Below are positions 1-10,449 of a DNA stretch of 64,000 nucleotides, piece by piece. Both the position numbers and the translations under genes were made by a program. This stretch comes from Capitella teleta. Taxonomy: Eukaryota; Annelida; Polychaeta; Capitellidae. How positions within the stretch are numbered: the first letter of the stretch is position 1; each line of letters begins with the position of its first letter. The stretch covers positions 197,231 to 261,230 of the forward strand of contig KB301235.1 in assembly GCA_000328365.1 (NCBI GenBank), read 5' to 3'. The notes under the pieces were generated by a model. That model ran no database searches and was not told the origin of the DNA. It saw only the letters and a program-made list of their open reading frames with translations.

Positions 1-479
1 CATCTCATTTATTTATGTTCATATAAGTGGAATCGCAATGAAATTTCATTTTAAATTTCCTCTGTTTTTTTTTTTAAACTGAGCGATATCTACTCTTTAT
101 TTTGATGGCACGAGACAATAAAACATGCTTATTGGGCAAACAGTTGTAAGCAGTCATACCGTTTGCTTTGTGTGATCACAAAAAAAAATAATACAGGAAA
201 TTTTAGAAATACTAGTATTTTAAGACGAAACATAGATATATTCACAATATAGTATGGGGTTTTATTTGTAATAAAAGTGTTTATTATCTTAATTTCTAGT
301 TTTTAACAGTGTTTATAATTATTTCTATTTCACTCCAACACCAGCCGTCTCCCTTTTTCGTTGGGGCTCGGGCTAGATTAAATTAGATTGATTTTATTCG
401 GATGACAAGGTCAAAAACAAAATGGATGCAATGTGCAACAAAACGGGATATTTAAAGTTCAGTCAAATTCTGGAACATT
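1..479. other. Non-coding sequence, intron of the left-edge transporter gene
   Basis: I see no exon, RNA gene or clear repeat here, only short A and T runs. If the exon at 1032-1221 is active, this stretch lies in its first intron, because no downstream SLC10 exon can be read on the minus strand before the window ends. Confidence 0.5.
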
Positions 480-502
480 CATGGATGCAATTCACACACA
501 TA

Positions 503-742
503 TTAGTAGCATGTAATAGCACAGGGTACAATAAAGTCTTTGTTGGGGGCGTAGCATGTCGCTGTCATCACACCAGGGGGCTCTGCAGCAAAGAAGTTAG
601 GCAGCGTAAAATCTGGGTTTTGTGATGATCTTCTTGCCTCCGCGTTAAGGGTACAGTCATTGAGAGCGTGTTGTTCATGCTGAATGACATGGCAAGTATG
701 ACACAGGCGTTCTTCTCGCGGCTTTCGCAACCAACGGCAAAC
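503..742 (-). mobile_element. LINE-like retrotransposon fragment, C-terminal Cys/His region
   Basis: The minus-strand frame reads a short peptide containing RLCHTCHVIQHEQHALNDC, followed by a run of arginines and a weakly hydrophobic tail. The spacing C-x2-C-x7-H-x4-C resembles the zinc-knuckle-like motif at the C-terminal end of many LINE reverse-transcriptase proteins (C-x3-C-x7-H-x4-C in L1). No polymerase or endonuclease domain is present, so this would be a small 3' remnant. It is directly preceded on its own strand by the ATT microsatellite, which may have replaced or grown at its 5' side. The family cannot be assigned by eye, and a chance match is possible. Confidence 0.45.
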
Positions 743-853
<111 letters not shown>

Positions 854-1031
854 CAAGTTAGTTCAGCTCAAGGACTATAATTAAAGCTTTGGCAGAATTT
901 GGAAATCATGAATCAAAGCCTATAGATGTCTCGTTGAGCCGGTCATCTAAATCCGGTCAATCAGAAGTTACTCCCGAAGAACCATAGGTAATTCCAAAGC
1001 AGCCATAACGATTTCATCCTTTTGATCTCAC

Positions 1032-1221
1032 CTATCAGGGCCGGAAATGGTCGCTTAAGGACGTGTTTGAGGTGACCCAACGAGATGCCACACGCCATGC
1101 TGAATATCAGCAGACTGAGAAGCATGGGGTGGGCTCTGGAGAACTTCCTTAGTGACCGTGATGATGAAGGGTGATCGGTTTCATTCATCCATGTCGAGGT
1201 ATTCGTTAAGCTATCCATCAT
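1032..1221 (-). CDS. SLC10-type (bile acid:sodium symporter family) transporter, first coding exon only
   Basis: The exon opens with ATG ATG and encodes 63 residues plus one base of the next codon, ending at a good donor (ATAG|GTGAGA). The N-terminus carries two N-glycosylation sequons (NTS, NET), as expected for the extracellular N-terminus of SLC10 proteins. It is followed by a hydrophobic first membrane segment, LLSLLIFSMACGISLG, and then HLKHVLKRPFPALIG, which fits the conserved stretch after the first helix where the family has a Lys/Pro-rich link into a glycine. The natural continuation, LLSQFVVMP, is what the other SLC10 gene at 63836-64000 encodes, so the two look like paralogues. No second exon is found between here and the left edge, so the rest must lie outside the window, or this is an orphan exon. 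Family membership is inferred from motif fit, not from an alignment. Confidence 0.7.
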
Positions 1222-2769
1222 ACTGTATCGACGCTGATCTGCTCCCTGTTAGTTCTTAAATGCAGGCTAAAGATCGCGATTTATTTTGTTATGCTCATAT
1301 AGGCATGATCTTATTGATCTCACATGGCTTGCAAACTCCATCAGAAATTGATACCATTACATTTTAAAGTGATACAGCAATTTTCTTTGATTAATTGAAA
1401 CATTTTGCTCAGTTTCTGCATAACACAGCTGCTCCGGATTTGTAATAATAATATATTAATCTATCTGTCAGCAAGATAAATCATTTGAGTACCTATAATT
1501 GCTGTGTATTGCTAATCAATCCTGTCAGCGATAAGCGATAATTCATGGGGTGGTCATGTTTGAATTAGTCACAAGATAATTATTGTACAAAGCAAAGAAA
1601 CATATGGCAGTGGCCGATTTGGCGATCGAATAATGACCTGAGGTGCAAATTGATGATAACACTTGTGGTCTTGGGGTGGGTCTTCTTTATCTTTGAGGAT
1701 TAACCATTTAATACCCTTGTTCTGCCCTCATAACCCTTATTAAGCCGATATATTATATAATTTATATTCTATATGACTCCTCGTTCTTAAAAGATGATCG
1801 ACGTTCATGGAACGTTATGATGGAGAATTTCACAACGCACCAAGAGCGCAAAAGGAGAGTGGGTTCTGTGTTGCCATAACGCTAACCGTTTGATACAGTG
1901 AATCAGAGATACTCTCTATAGCATGGATTGATCGCTCACAGAAAAGGCTGCTCGAAGTTCGCAAAATTCATAACGCATCGAATAAGGAGAAAATTTATTT
2001 CCGGTTGATAAAATTTACATTCAATAACATTGGCAACGAACAGCAGATCGTAAATGCGGAACGAAAAACTTTTCAAACTTCTGAACTTCTGATGCGTCTC
2101 TACTATCGCGGCATGAAAAGTTGAGCAGGTCATCAGATTCAAACGAGGTGAGTGTGATTCGAAGTATAAATGCCCACAATTGGTGCTTAATTTAATCCTA
2201 ATTAACTTTCAGAACACTGTCTAAATAAAATATTCAACATCAACATGCAGATAATCAAAACGAGATACAAGTGATTCTCACCCCTCAATGAAGTGTTTTG
2301 TGCAGAGATTTAACTTCTTTCTTGACTCCCGTGATCAGTGCCGGTAAGTTCGCTAATCAACAAACTTTCATTAGTTTTCGGACTTCAAGTTTCATTTTAT
2401 TATCTAGACCTCAGACCTGGCTGCGGATTCAAGGATCAGCAGGTCTTCCATGAATATCCACTTGACTACTAGAAAAGGGATGAATTGTTGGGACTCTGCC
2501 TGCCTAGCACTGCTATCTCAACATCAGTTCTCTTATGATTGATGATTGAGGAAATTGAATTAAGCCATCTATGCATAGGTAAGGATCACATTGCTAATCA
2601 TCATGAAGTCAGTTAATCATGAGAAAACAACTTTGCACGTTTTATTGATCAAGATATTATATAGCAAAATTAACATTACTTGAATAATTGTTTTACATTA
2701 TTGATTCAATGCGTAAAATGCATTACCAATAATGTGGCTGATTGATTATTTAATGAATTAATGATCGAA

Positions 2770-2868
2770 TAATTTTTTATCACATTTTATCAACTAAACA
2801 TAATATCAACTAAACATTTTATCAACTAAACATAATATGTTTAGTTGATAAAATGTGATAAAAAATTA
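2770..2868. repeat. Perfect 33-bp inverted repeat with a 33-base loop
   Basis: The arm at 2770-2802 is the exact reverse complement of 2836-2868. The motif ATCAACTAAACA occurs in the left arm and twice more between the arms, so the locus combines direct and inverted repetition. The DNA could extrude a cruciform and its RNA would fold into a strong hairpin. It may be a very short MITE-like fossil or a local replication rearrangement; no open reading frame is involved. Confidence 0.9.
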
Positions 2869-2872
2869 TCTA

Positions 2873-2906
2873 TCATTAATCTATATTCTATATTATAGAT
2901 TAATGA
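2873..2906. repeat. Second small palindrome, 13-bp arms
   Basis: TCATTAATCTATA at 2873-2885 is the exact reverse complement of 2894-2906, with an 8-base loop. It begins only four bases after the larger inverted repeat at 2770-2868. Confidence 0.85.
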
Positions 2907-3477
2907 GGTCATCACACTCTCCCTACACAACGCAAAATTTTAACACCACAATCTTGTGTGTGTACTATTTTCAAGGGAAAAAGCACATTGAAATTATTTA
3001 ATATTATTCGTGCATGAGGCCCCCCAAAAAGTATTATATTTTCAGGGATTAATTCAGACGTAGAAAACTTGCCTTATATAGGAGTATTTGCTCGTGGATT
3101 GAAAATAATCATGCCTGTTGTGAGTACTGGTGAGTATGAATTCAAAGCGATATATTTGATGAGCTTCCTCATAACATTATTTCACAGATCATGAGATGCT
3201 TAGTAATTTTCCTGGGAGTGATCGACCGCTCCATTACGATGTAGCATACCAACTATCAATATTTAATTACCTCAGGTAATAATTATTGATTTTGATCCGA
3301 AATGAAATGTGATACCTTTTGCAATTGCAGTTACTTGGAAAACATATCCAGAAAAATCAAGTTAAGAGTTTGTGGGAACACTGGGTTCCAAAAGAAGAAA
3401 TAATAGTGTCTCATTGCCATCCAGTCCAATAAAGCGGAGGATATAATTTGTTTACTTACCTATTTTTGTTTTTCAAT

Positions 3478-3481
<4 letters not shown>

Positions 3482-3509
<28 letters not shown>
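3482..3509. repeat. Poly-T run, 28 bases
   Basis: A pure T homopolymer. No retrotransposed gene copy is recognisable beside it, so it is listed only as a simple repeat. Confidence 0.95.
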
Positions 3510-4932
3510 CTTGAGGGGCACTAGCTGTAAATTTTATTTATTTTAAAGACTGTTTTTCCTGAAATTTTGTTCTATTATATTGAAATATTCATGGTGAAAT
3601 AAAATTTTATGAGTGAGCTGCAATATATCACACTTGAGTTCTTTAGTTTCACTTAGTTAACAATCCATATGCTCTTGTGATTCCATTAAACATTGTAATT
3701 AAGCCTATTCATGAATGACTGGTATTTATGAGATTTTGCAATGAATTGATGTACAGAATTTTAAAAGCCACTCACATCAAATCATTTGAATGGCAATTAC
3801 TTGCTTTGCTTTGCTTTCCGAAGGCGAATAGTGTCCATGAAGCTCAGATAATTAAATTGAAGTTGCATTGAAAGGATTGATGATAGAATCAGCTGCAGCA
3901 AAACAATATATAATTATTATAGGATGCAAATGACATGGAGTGTTGTACTATAATTTTTAATTAAAGCGTTTTAATTTAATGTAGTAAGACCTTTAAAAAA
4001 ATAATGTCGATTGCATGCATCAATCAGTTTGCTGTTCTCTTGAAATCGCTATTTGTTGTTTCAAAATTATCTTCAATTCATCAAATACTGCAGATGAGAG
4101 CTGATTCGTTAAAGATCACGTCGTACTTTGGCTCCAAATTTTCACTCAAAAAATCATAAATGATTTCATCTAAAGGTTTTAGATTCACGCCACTGATAAT
4201 TCCCACTTTGCTGCCAAAAAATCTGTCAATTTGTTGTTGCTCTCGATCTCGACCTTTTCTTCAAGCCGTGATCATTGATAACCGGAAGTATTTAGTCGCT
4301 TTGAATCTCGTCGCTATCATAACGAACTTCGGCAACATTATACTAATATGAGCAATCAATACATGCTATAAGAGTATCTCTGGCCAGGGAACCAGTGAAT
4401 GAATGCCACATCTTTGATATCACAGTTGGCGAATTCTACACACGAAAACAATGCGTTATGAGTTATCTCGGGTGCTCAGCAGATATCACTGCAAAGAACT
4501 TAAATGATCGATATGTTCGACGTGGGTCATTGCAACATACTGAACCTCACACTCAACCATAGAAATAATTTTCAAAGACACGTAATCATGAAGTTTACTT
4601 ACTCAGATTGGCAATGTAACAGCAATTTGACCCTGGTGATAAACCATGACTTCTGTGGGCTTCATGTCTCAGTAACAACGTCATTGTTCACGGCGCTCAT
4701 GATTTACTTTGGGTTGTCTCATGTTTTTTTTTGTTTTTTTTTTCTTTTTTTTTGTTTTTGTATTTCGGTTACAACTTGGAAAGACAACCCAGATAGCCAA
4801 ATTATGATGTCCACCCAGGTCCGATATCTTCATGCAATCAAATAATGAAGAGGCGTGTAATTCAGGAGCAACATTTTTGAACCTGTGAGTGATGTACATC
4901 AAACGACTACCTGCTTCCCGGTTTTAACTATT

Positions 4933-4938
4933 TTTATT
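4933..4938 (-). promoter_or_regulatory. Candidate poly(A) signal of the amidase gene
   Basis: AATAAA on the minus strand, about 250 bases past the stop codon of the gene at 5188-6402. It is the closest canonical hexamer I noticed, at a plausible distance for a short 3' UTR. Confidence 0.4.
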
Positions 4939-5187
4939 GTCAAAATATTTTTTTTTGATTTTATAATAAACTCGTTCCGGTGGAATCACACCAATAGCTT
5001 TCGTGTAGAAGAATAGTCTTTTTTTCAGCGACAACCATTGGTTCGAATCAATAATAATCATATTCACATAATAGCGCACCTTCAAGATATATGAATGATC
5101 CAAGTAAATTGTAGATAATAAAAGGAACAAATGTTTTGACAATAATCTTACACAAAAATCTCTGATAATAATATGGCGCAGGAACTT

Positions 5188-6402
5188 TCAACAGTTCCAC
5201 CTCCAGAATACTGGGTTCTGACCAGCTCTGAAACCCCAATCATTGCGTACGATTTCGAACTCATTGGCGCTGGTGGTCAGATTCACTCCAGTGACGAATC
5301 CCATGTGACCACGAAAGCAGGCGACGTCTCCAATTTTGTATGTTGATTGGTGTTGCCAGCATTTCACCTGCTTCATGTACTTAGATCTAGGATTGCACCA
5401 CTCACCAGTGCCAATGGGGCTCCACTTGAAAAAATGGCTGAAATTGAAACCTCAATTATACACGGTTGTTTATCAGGAGCCTCACTCACATCTGAGGAAC
5501 ACGTCCTCCAGCTAATGTGACCAAGTCGGCTACAAATACGTTACACTTGTATTTGCCACTCCCAGGGTAGTGTGAAGAGGCTTTTGACCAGGTGGTGCTC
5601 CCAATGTTATCGTGTGCCAGTTGAAGGTACTTGGCCACCACACCTGTGTCCTGAGGGCATCAACATTTCAGTGCAAATATTGTTATGGAAATAAATTCAA
5701 CATACGATACATGAATCGGTTTAATTAACTGATAAAGTTATCAGCCGTGAATCTTTTATTTACTAGCAGTACAAGATGTTTGGTGGATTTATTCCAAGTA
5801 GCATGTCGACAAGGGTGGCCATTTTCTTTATTGATAATAAAAATACATATTATTTGTTATATTTTTAGGGAAATATTCGATTGTAATTTCCATCGGTTAT
5901 GGTTGCATAACATAATTAGCAATCTCTCTCAAACATTCTTTAATTTTCAAATAATTCCTCGAATTCCACCGTCAGAATATGTTTAATTGTTCATATATCA
6001 CTTAATTGTTGTGAATGGTGTGGATCCCAAAATGCAGGGTTATATGCCTTTCCCTTTTTTTTTCTTTTTTTTTTGGGGGGGGGGAGGTATGATTCATGCT
6101 CTCATACACTATACACTATACACTATGAATCTCCAGATTAAACTGTACAGGTCCTGATATATATGTATATAATGTATTACAGTCGATGACAAGTCCTATA
6201 GACTTTGTCTGTCTTGTCACAGGTATGTAGGCACATTTACGTACATTGATATTGTTTTTGTTTTTCTTATCATAAAATACCAAAAGCGCATTCAGTTTAT
6301 TGAATAAAATAAAATATTATATTATACCTGACGGCTCAGATCGAAGCAGAATGAGAACTGACTCAACAGCAGCAGAAGAGCAACAGCCGAAACGCTCGCC
6401 AT
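5188..6402 (-). CDS. Secreted Tae2/Dae2-like (NlpC/P60-type) peptidoglycan amidase, three exons, 161 aa
   Basis: Exons on the minus strand are 6328-6402, 5490-5650 and 5188-5437. Both introns (677 and 52 bases) are GT-AG, and the phases join exactly to give 161 residues. Residues 1-19 form a signal peptide with a Leu-rich core. The cysteine motif KYKCNVFVADLV (Cys61) and the histidine motif CFRGHMGFVTG (His123) are in the order of an NlpC/P60-type Cys-His peptidase. They are followed by VRNDWGFR, and EWCNP lies ahead of the His motif. This combination (KCN-hydrophobic-FV, GEW-x-x-P, GD-V-A, GH-hydrophobic-G, NDWGF) is the pattern I associate with Tae2 type VI effectors and their domesticated animal relatives (Dae2). 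Such enzymes cut peptide crosslinks of bacterial cell walls. Cys93, Cys105, Cys119 and Cys161 are extra and may form disulfides, fitting a secreted protein. The gene looks intact. An acceptor-like site just before the ATG allows for an upstream non-coding exon. The enzyme class is firm; the exact family is recalled, not searched. Confidence 0.85.
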
Positions 6403-6514
6403 TATCTTCCTGCAAACATTCAAATGAAATGCTGACCGATGTTTAAATTCCGCTCACTTTCAGCATAACACGGTGATGGTGTTGTCAAAATCCGTTCTGG
6501 GTTTTCAGTAGAAG

Positions 6515-6680
6515 GATGTTGTTAACTACTTGGCCGAAGTTCAATGCACGAGTGCACTATTTTGGTACAGACGTATGCAATTGCTGTTGGGAAAAATCCA
6601 CACAGCCTGAACTCTGACCTAGTTGTCAGTTATGCAAAGCAAATACACATACAGTCAGACCCCGTTAATCGGCCCTCCTC
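6515..6680. repeat. Duplicated flanking block, copy 1
   Basis: This block is similar to 7589-7760 across roughly 165 bases in the same orientation, by eye about four bases in five identical. It shares stretches such as GTTGGGAAAAATCCACAC and CTGAACTCTGACCTAGTT. It begins about 110 bases upstream of the amidase start codon and so may include promoter or 5' leader sequence. Confidence 0.85.
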
Positions 6681-6730
6681 CGTTCCTAAAGAAACAGTCA
6701 GATTAACGAAAAGGGCGGATTACATGTCAG
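6652..6730 (+). mobile_element. Pogo/Tigger-like terminal sequence, fragment
   Basis: A TA followed by CAGTCAGACCCCGTTAATCG resembles terminal inverted repeats of pogo/Tigger-type DNA transposons and their MITEs, which insert at TA. Internal GATTAACG and GGGCGGATTA look like partial inverted echoes of the end. No transposase and no clear opposite terminus were found. Confidence 0.4.
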
Positions 6731-7526
6731 TCCACATATTGATGAAAAATAGATGTCATACAAAAGAAAAAAAAAACGTGCACAATATAGTGGCATGTAC
6801 CATTATAGATTACAAGCATGCAGGAGGTAAACAAGAAGCGATCAAATGAAGTGGGCAATGTAGATAGTAGACAAGTAATAATGAAGAATGGTCGTTGTGA
6901 GCTTTCATTTTATGCATGTCATGGATCAGTTCTGAGTCTCCGAGTTTCAATTCCACTCGCTTCTACACTCGATTCCATGATATCCACTCACAACCTATGT
7001 CGTTTATTCTGCTCATGAACATCGCCTACCTGAGCCACCATCTAAATTGAAAGTAAGCCGGAGTGAGTGTACTCTTATGCTGACGGTGGAGGTAGAGGAC
7101 CTGAGCTCGAGACCCGATTGGGTCATGGGCCTTATGATTGTGTAACGTAATTGTAATTGTTCAGTGACTCTGCAAGTACTCGACGCCCTTTGACGATGAT
7201 AGTGATTTTGTTGTTGTTCTTGTTCTTGTTGTTTATATAAAAACGGATTCACATATTTTGTAGCCACTAGCTTGTTACCTCCCAAAGCCCTCACCTCAAG
7301 AGCTATAAGGCGCAAGAGGGCACGCCTTCAATTAGAAGAACAAAGCTAACAGGTTTATAAATTTGCACAAACCATTTTATTCATTCATTATGAGCACTCT
7401 TGTAACTCTCGTTTACTTCGGATGCCTTCTTCCAAATCCCCAACTTGATATGTGGATCCACCATGTGAATTGCATATAGGCAACCCATCTTAGAAATATG
7501 AAAATAAAAGATAACGTGGACGTGGA

Positions 7527-7538
7527 GGGGGGGGGGGG
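7527..7538. repeat. Poly-G run, 12 bases
   Basis: A G homopolymer between the two copies of the duplicated block. Runs of this type are also error-prone in sequencing. Confidence 0.9.
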
Positions 7539-7588
7539 TATTAATTACATGGTTTCACAGTTCATCAAACTAATTTTAGAAAGATTTT

Positions 7589-7760
7589 GATGACTACTTG
7601 CCTGGATGGGTTTGACCGAAGTTCAATGCTCGAATGCACTCTTTTGATACAGACGCCTACACTTGCGGTTGGGAAAAATCCACACGTCTGAACTCTGACC
7701 TAGTTAAGCAAAGCAGTTTGTAAATACAAATTACAGTCAGACCCCGTTCATCCGCCGGGA
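7589..7760. repeat. Duplicated flanking block, copy 2
   Basis: A second copy of the block at 6515-6680. On the gene's own strand it lies beyond the decayed amidase-like fragment, so the two features together look like part of one old tandem duplication around the amidase gene. Confidence 0.85.
7734..7760 (+). mobile_element. Second pogo/Tigger-like terminal sequence
   Basis: CAGTCAGACCCCGTTCATCC, again preceded by TA, at the end of the second duplicated block. It is either the same insertion duplicated along with the block or an independent copy. Confidence 0.35.
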
Positions 7761-8059
7761 TTCAGTGAATGAATGATGTGAGAATGGAGAGAGACAGGCG
7801 TGGCAATTAAGGAGAGTCACGCGGCTGACGTGACAAACATCATGCAAAAAGTAAAAAAAAAAAAAAAAAAAAAATTAATGTCTGGGTAATTTTAAATGTG
7901 CTTCTAGACTTTCAAAATATTTATATAATGTGCATAGGCTGATTTTAATTGAGGTACTTTGGCTTAAATTGTGATTTTAATCTCTGTGACACGCTTATAA
8001 TCCTGGAGCCTCTGTGAGTTGTGCCTGCGGTTCGCGAGATCCACCTTCAAAATATGGAC

Positions 8060-8185
8060 TTGTGTCTCTGTCCACAAACCCGTGCTCAAGAAGTCTGAAT
8101 TCTGCATGTGGTGATGATGCCCATGTGGCCAGCAAAGGCAGCGATTTCGCCAATAGTGTACATGTACTCTGTTGATTGGCCGTCA
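8060..8185 (-). pseudogene. Fossil fragment of a Tae2/Dae2-like amidase, exon-3 part
   Basis: The minus strand encodes a short stretch, YTIGEIAAFAGHMGIITT, that parallels the histidine-motif region of the intact gene (YKIGDVACFRGHMGFVTG). Similarity is confined to this region. No signal-peptide exon or cysteine-motif exon is recognisable nearby. I treat it as a broken, partial copy. Its divergence from the intact gene suggests the duplication is old. Confidence 0.6.
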
Positions 8186-8198
8186 TCCCTCGTGCCAA

Positions 8199-10171
8199 TA
8201 CGAAACAATTATGATAACGCCATTCATGGGCAGTACAAATTTCTCTTTATTAAATGACACAATATATATATCGTTACTTAAAATACCGAGTGTCTTATAC
8301 GCACAGAGTGGCTCTGCACGTATAGATAAAGGCTACAGAAGACTATGTATTAGGTACGCCTACAGAGCTGCTGTGTCAATATCCAAAACGCCGGAACTCT
8401 CTACTACATCTTGAAAGAGGGAGAAAAAAATAGACAGAAGAAACGAATAAGTCGAATACATGTAGTGAGAAAACCCATAAAAAAAACCCCAATAAACACT
8501 TAGTGAAAAAAAAATAGAGTTGACGACTGAACACACTGCCACTGGGGTTGCTATAATATAATATACACTTGATTTATATGCGTGCTTGATCACACTCATC
8601 ACAAGAAGCTTAAAATCCGGGTGAAAAATGAGAGCGAAGTAAGAGATAAGTCCAACTTTGACTCTGGGTTTAATCTCTCTCACAATTATGAACGCCAATA
8701 TCAACATTAAAGTATTAAAACTTCTTCATCAACATCAACATCATCATCATAACTGCAGCCGTGAATCATAAAGTGTTATTTGTTCAAAACAGGGGCTGTA
8801 TTCACGAATATTCTAAACATAAAGAGTATTTGGAGTATTCTTTTAGCTCCAGAATTTGTTCTCAGTTTCAGGTCTCAGGGCTGAGACTGACAAGACCATC
8901 GCTTCGATAATTATTTGTCCGATTAGGACATTAAAACGACATCAGCTAAGTTGTTTCTTCTTCCCTTCTGTTTTCTGGTGTGTTTTTCTTTTTACTTTCT
9001 TCTTCCTAGGGCTTAACTTAATACATGCAGCAGAGCCACGTGCCTTGCTCTGCTGTTTTAAGTTAAGGTTCCATCTGGGATCAGCGGCGTGAAACAATGC
9101 AATTCAGCCTCGCTCTCACTTCATTAACAGAAACACGCACCACATTGATACAAATCCACGTTACCTCGTGCACATACTCATTATAGGTCTTCTTTATTGT
9201 AAACCCAAGACGTTCTGAGATTCACATCAAAATGTTTACACGAATGAAAGGGAACCAGGAAGTCATCAGTGGCGAATGGACAGTCAAATGGCGATGCGCC
9301 GGTCATCGCAGCAGCAGACCACTACAGGCATTGACGAGCACAAAACAAACAGAGCGAGGTGACCGCTCACGGGGCACGCCGCTTCTGGTGCCATACATGG
9401 ATCCACGTACCACGAAAGGAAGGCGTCTGCAAATATTAGACCTCATCTCTTTTACCTATTGTCCTTATACGTGAAATCTTCATTAATGCGTGTCCACGTG
9501 GATCCTTTGATCACCCATGGCTCTCTGTGCTTCCGGAATATCATTCCCGCACAGAGAATCCAGATTTACATACCACGCAATATTATGAAATGAGATTTAT
9601 AAAAAATAGGGCTTCATATTTCACGTATAAGCACAATATATTGAAATGCGCATTGTAGGTATATATGTTGACATCTTTATAACGCTGTTACCCTCACAAT
9701 ATCAATACATGTATTCGTAAAATAATCGCCTCATCGTGCAAGCTAGATTCTGGAGCTATAGTTGCTACCCGTAAGTGCCAATTTTTCAGAATATAACGAA
9801 CGAATAATTCACAATTTGGGGATCCAGATACTAGTTATGATGTTTTATTTCCTTGCCATTTATATTGCTCATCGAGACATCTATATCACTATTGTACAAG
9901 ACGTTCATATATAGATGTGAGGCTGACACATGTGGTTTCACCCAGGAGGCCGGGGAACGGAACGCATCGATCCCTCCGGCATCCAACCGAGATTGTCATA
10001 CAGTTAATGAGTGCCTCGATATGTAGCTATGTCCCGATGAGGGACGCATGCAAATTGGTTAAAAGGTAAAGAAATGGAGCATGGCTAATCCCTAGGAACG
10101 CGTCCTTTGCGTGGACATTAGCGACCTCCCAACAGTGCCCGCCCAGTCGTTGACTGATGCCAATGCACTTT
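8199..10171. other. Intergenic region, nothing recognised
   Basis: Mixed-composition sequence with short CAACAT/CATCAT tracts near 8730-8750. The sequence near 9070-9095 shares a short similarity with 16130-16155 (TTCCAT-TTGGGATCA-TGGCGTGA type), possibly a dispersed repeat. Open frames near 8360-8707 and 9232-9474 have no motif. Confidence 0.5.
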
Positions 10172-10172
10172 G

Positions 10173-10219
10173 CCCCCCCCCCCCCCAAAAAAAAAAAAAA
10201 AAAAAAAAATTTTTTTTTT
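10173..10219. repeat. Consecutive homopolymers C14-A23-T10
   Basis: Three pure homopolymers follow each other without a break, about 100 bases before an assembly gap. Biologically odd; it may mark a local assembly or base-calling problem. Confidence 0.9.
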
Positions 10220-10321
10220 AAACAAACCTCCTAATGGTAATAATAAAAATGAAATAAAGAAATCCAATTTTACACCCGAAAGCTTTTTGAAAATACGTGT
10301 ACATTTCCCTGGGAACAGTGC

Positions 10322-10371
10322 NNNNNNNNNNNNNNNNNNNNNNNNNNNNNNNNNNNNNNNNNNNNNNNNNN
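10322..10371. other. Assembly gap (50 N)
   Basis: Exactly 50 unknown bases, abutting a TA dinucleotide repeat. The round number suggests a placeholder, not a measured length. Confidence 1.

Positions 10372-10447
<76 letters not shown>
10372..10447. repeat. (TA)n microsatellite
   Basis: About 38 pure AT dinucleotides directly after the gap. The true repeat may extend into the missing bases. Apparent Ile-Tyr reading frames here are artefacts. Confidence 0.97.

Positions 10448-10449
<2 letters not shown>

Larger units (their letters stand above)
1222..4932. other. Intergenic region without a recognisable gene
   Basis: AT-rich sequence between the left SLC10 exon and the 3' end of the amidase gene. 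It holds nested inverted repeats (2770-2906), a 28-base T run (3482-3509) and T/G-rich tracts near 4720-4760. Open frames near 1936-2142 (minus) and 4504-4845 (plus) have no recognisable motif, and the second runs through a poly-T tract. I see no RNA gene. Confidence 0.6.
6403..7994. other. Upstream flank of the amidase gene, with duplicated block and repeats
   Basis: No protein gene is supported. The stretch holds two diverged copies of one block (6515-6680 and 7589-7760), transposon-like ends inside both, a G12 run (7527-7538), an A-rich run near 7850-7873 and a CTTGTT-rich tract near 7210-7230. Since the gene is transcribed leftward, its promoter should lie in the first few hundred bases above 6402. 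Confidence 0.6.

Noticed and set aside
7020-7230. A possible second SINE with a B-box-like GAGCTCGAGACCCG near 7104-7117
   Set aside because: No convincing A box at the right distance and no clear ends.
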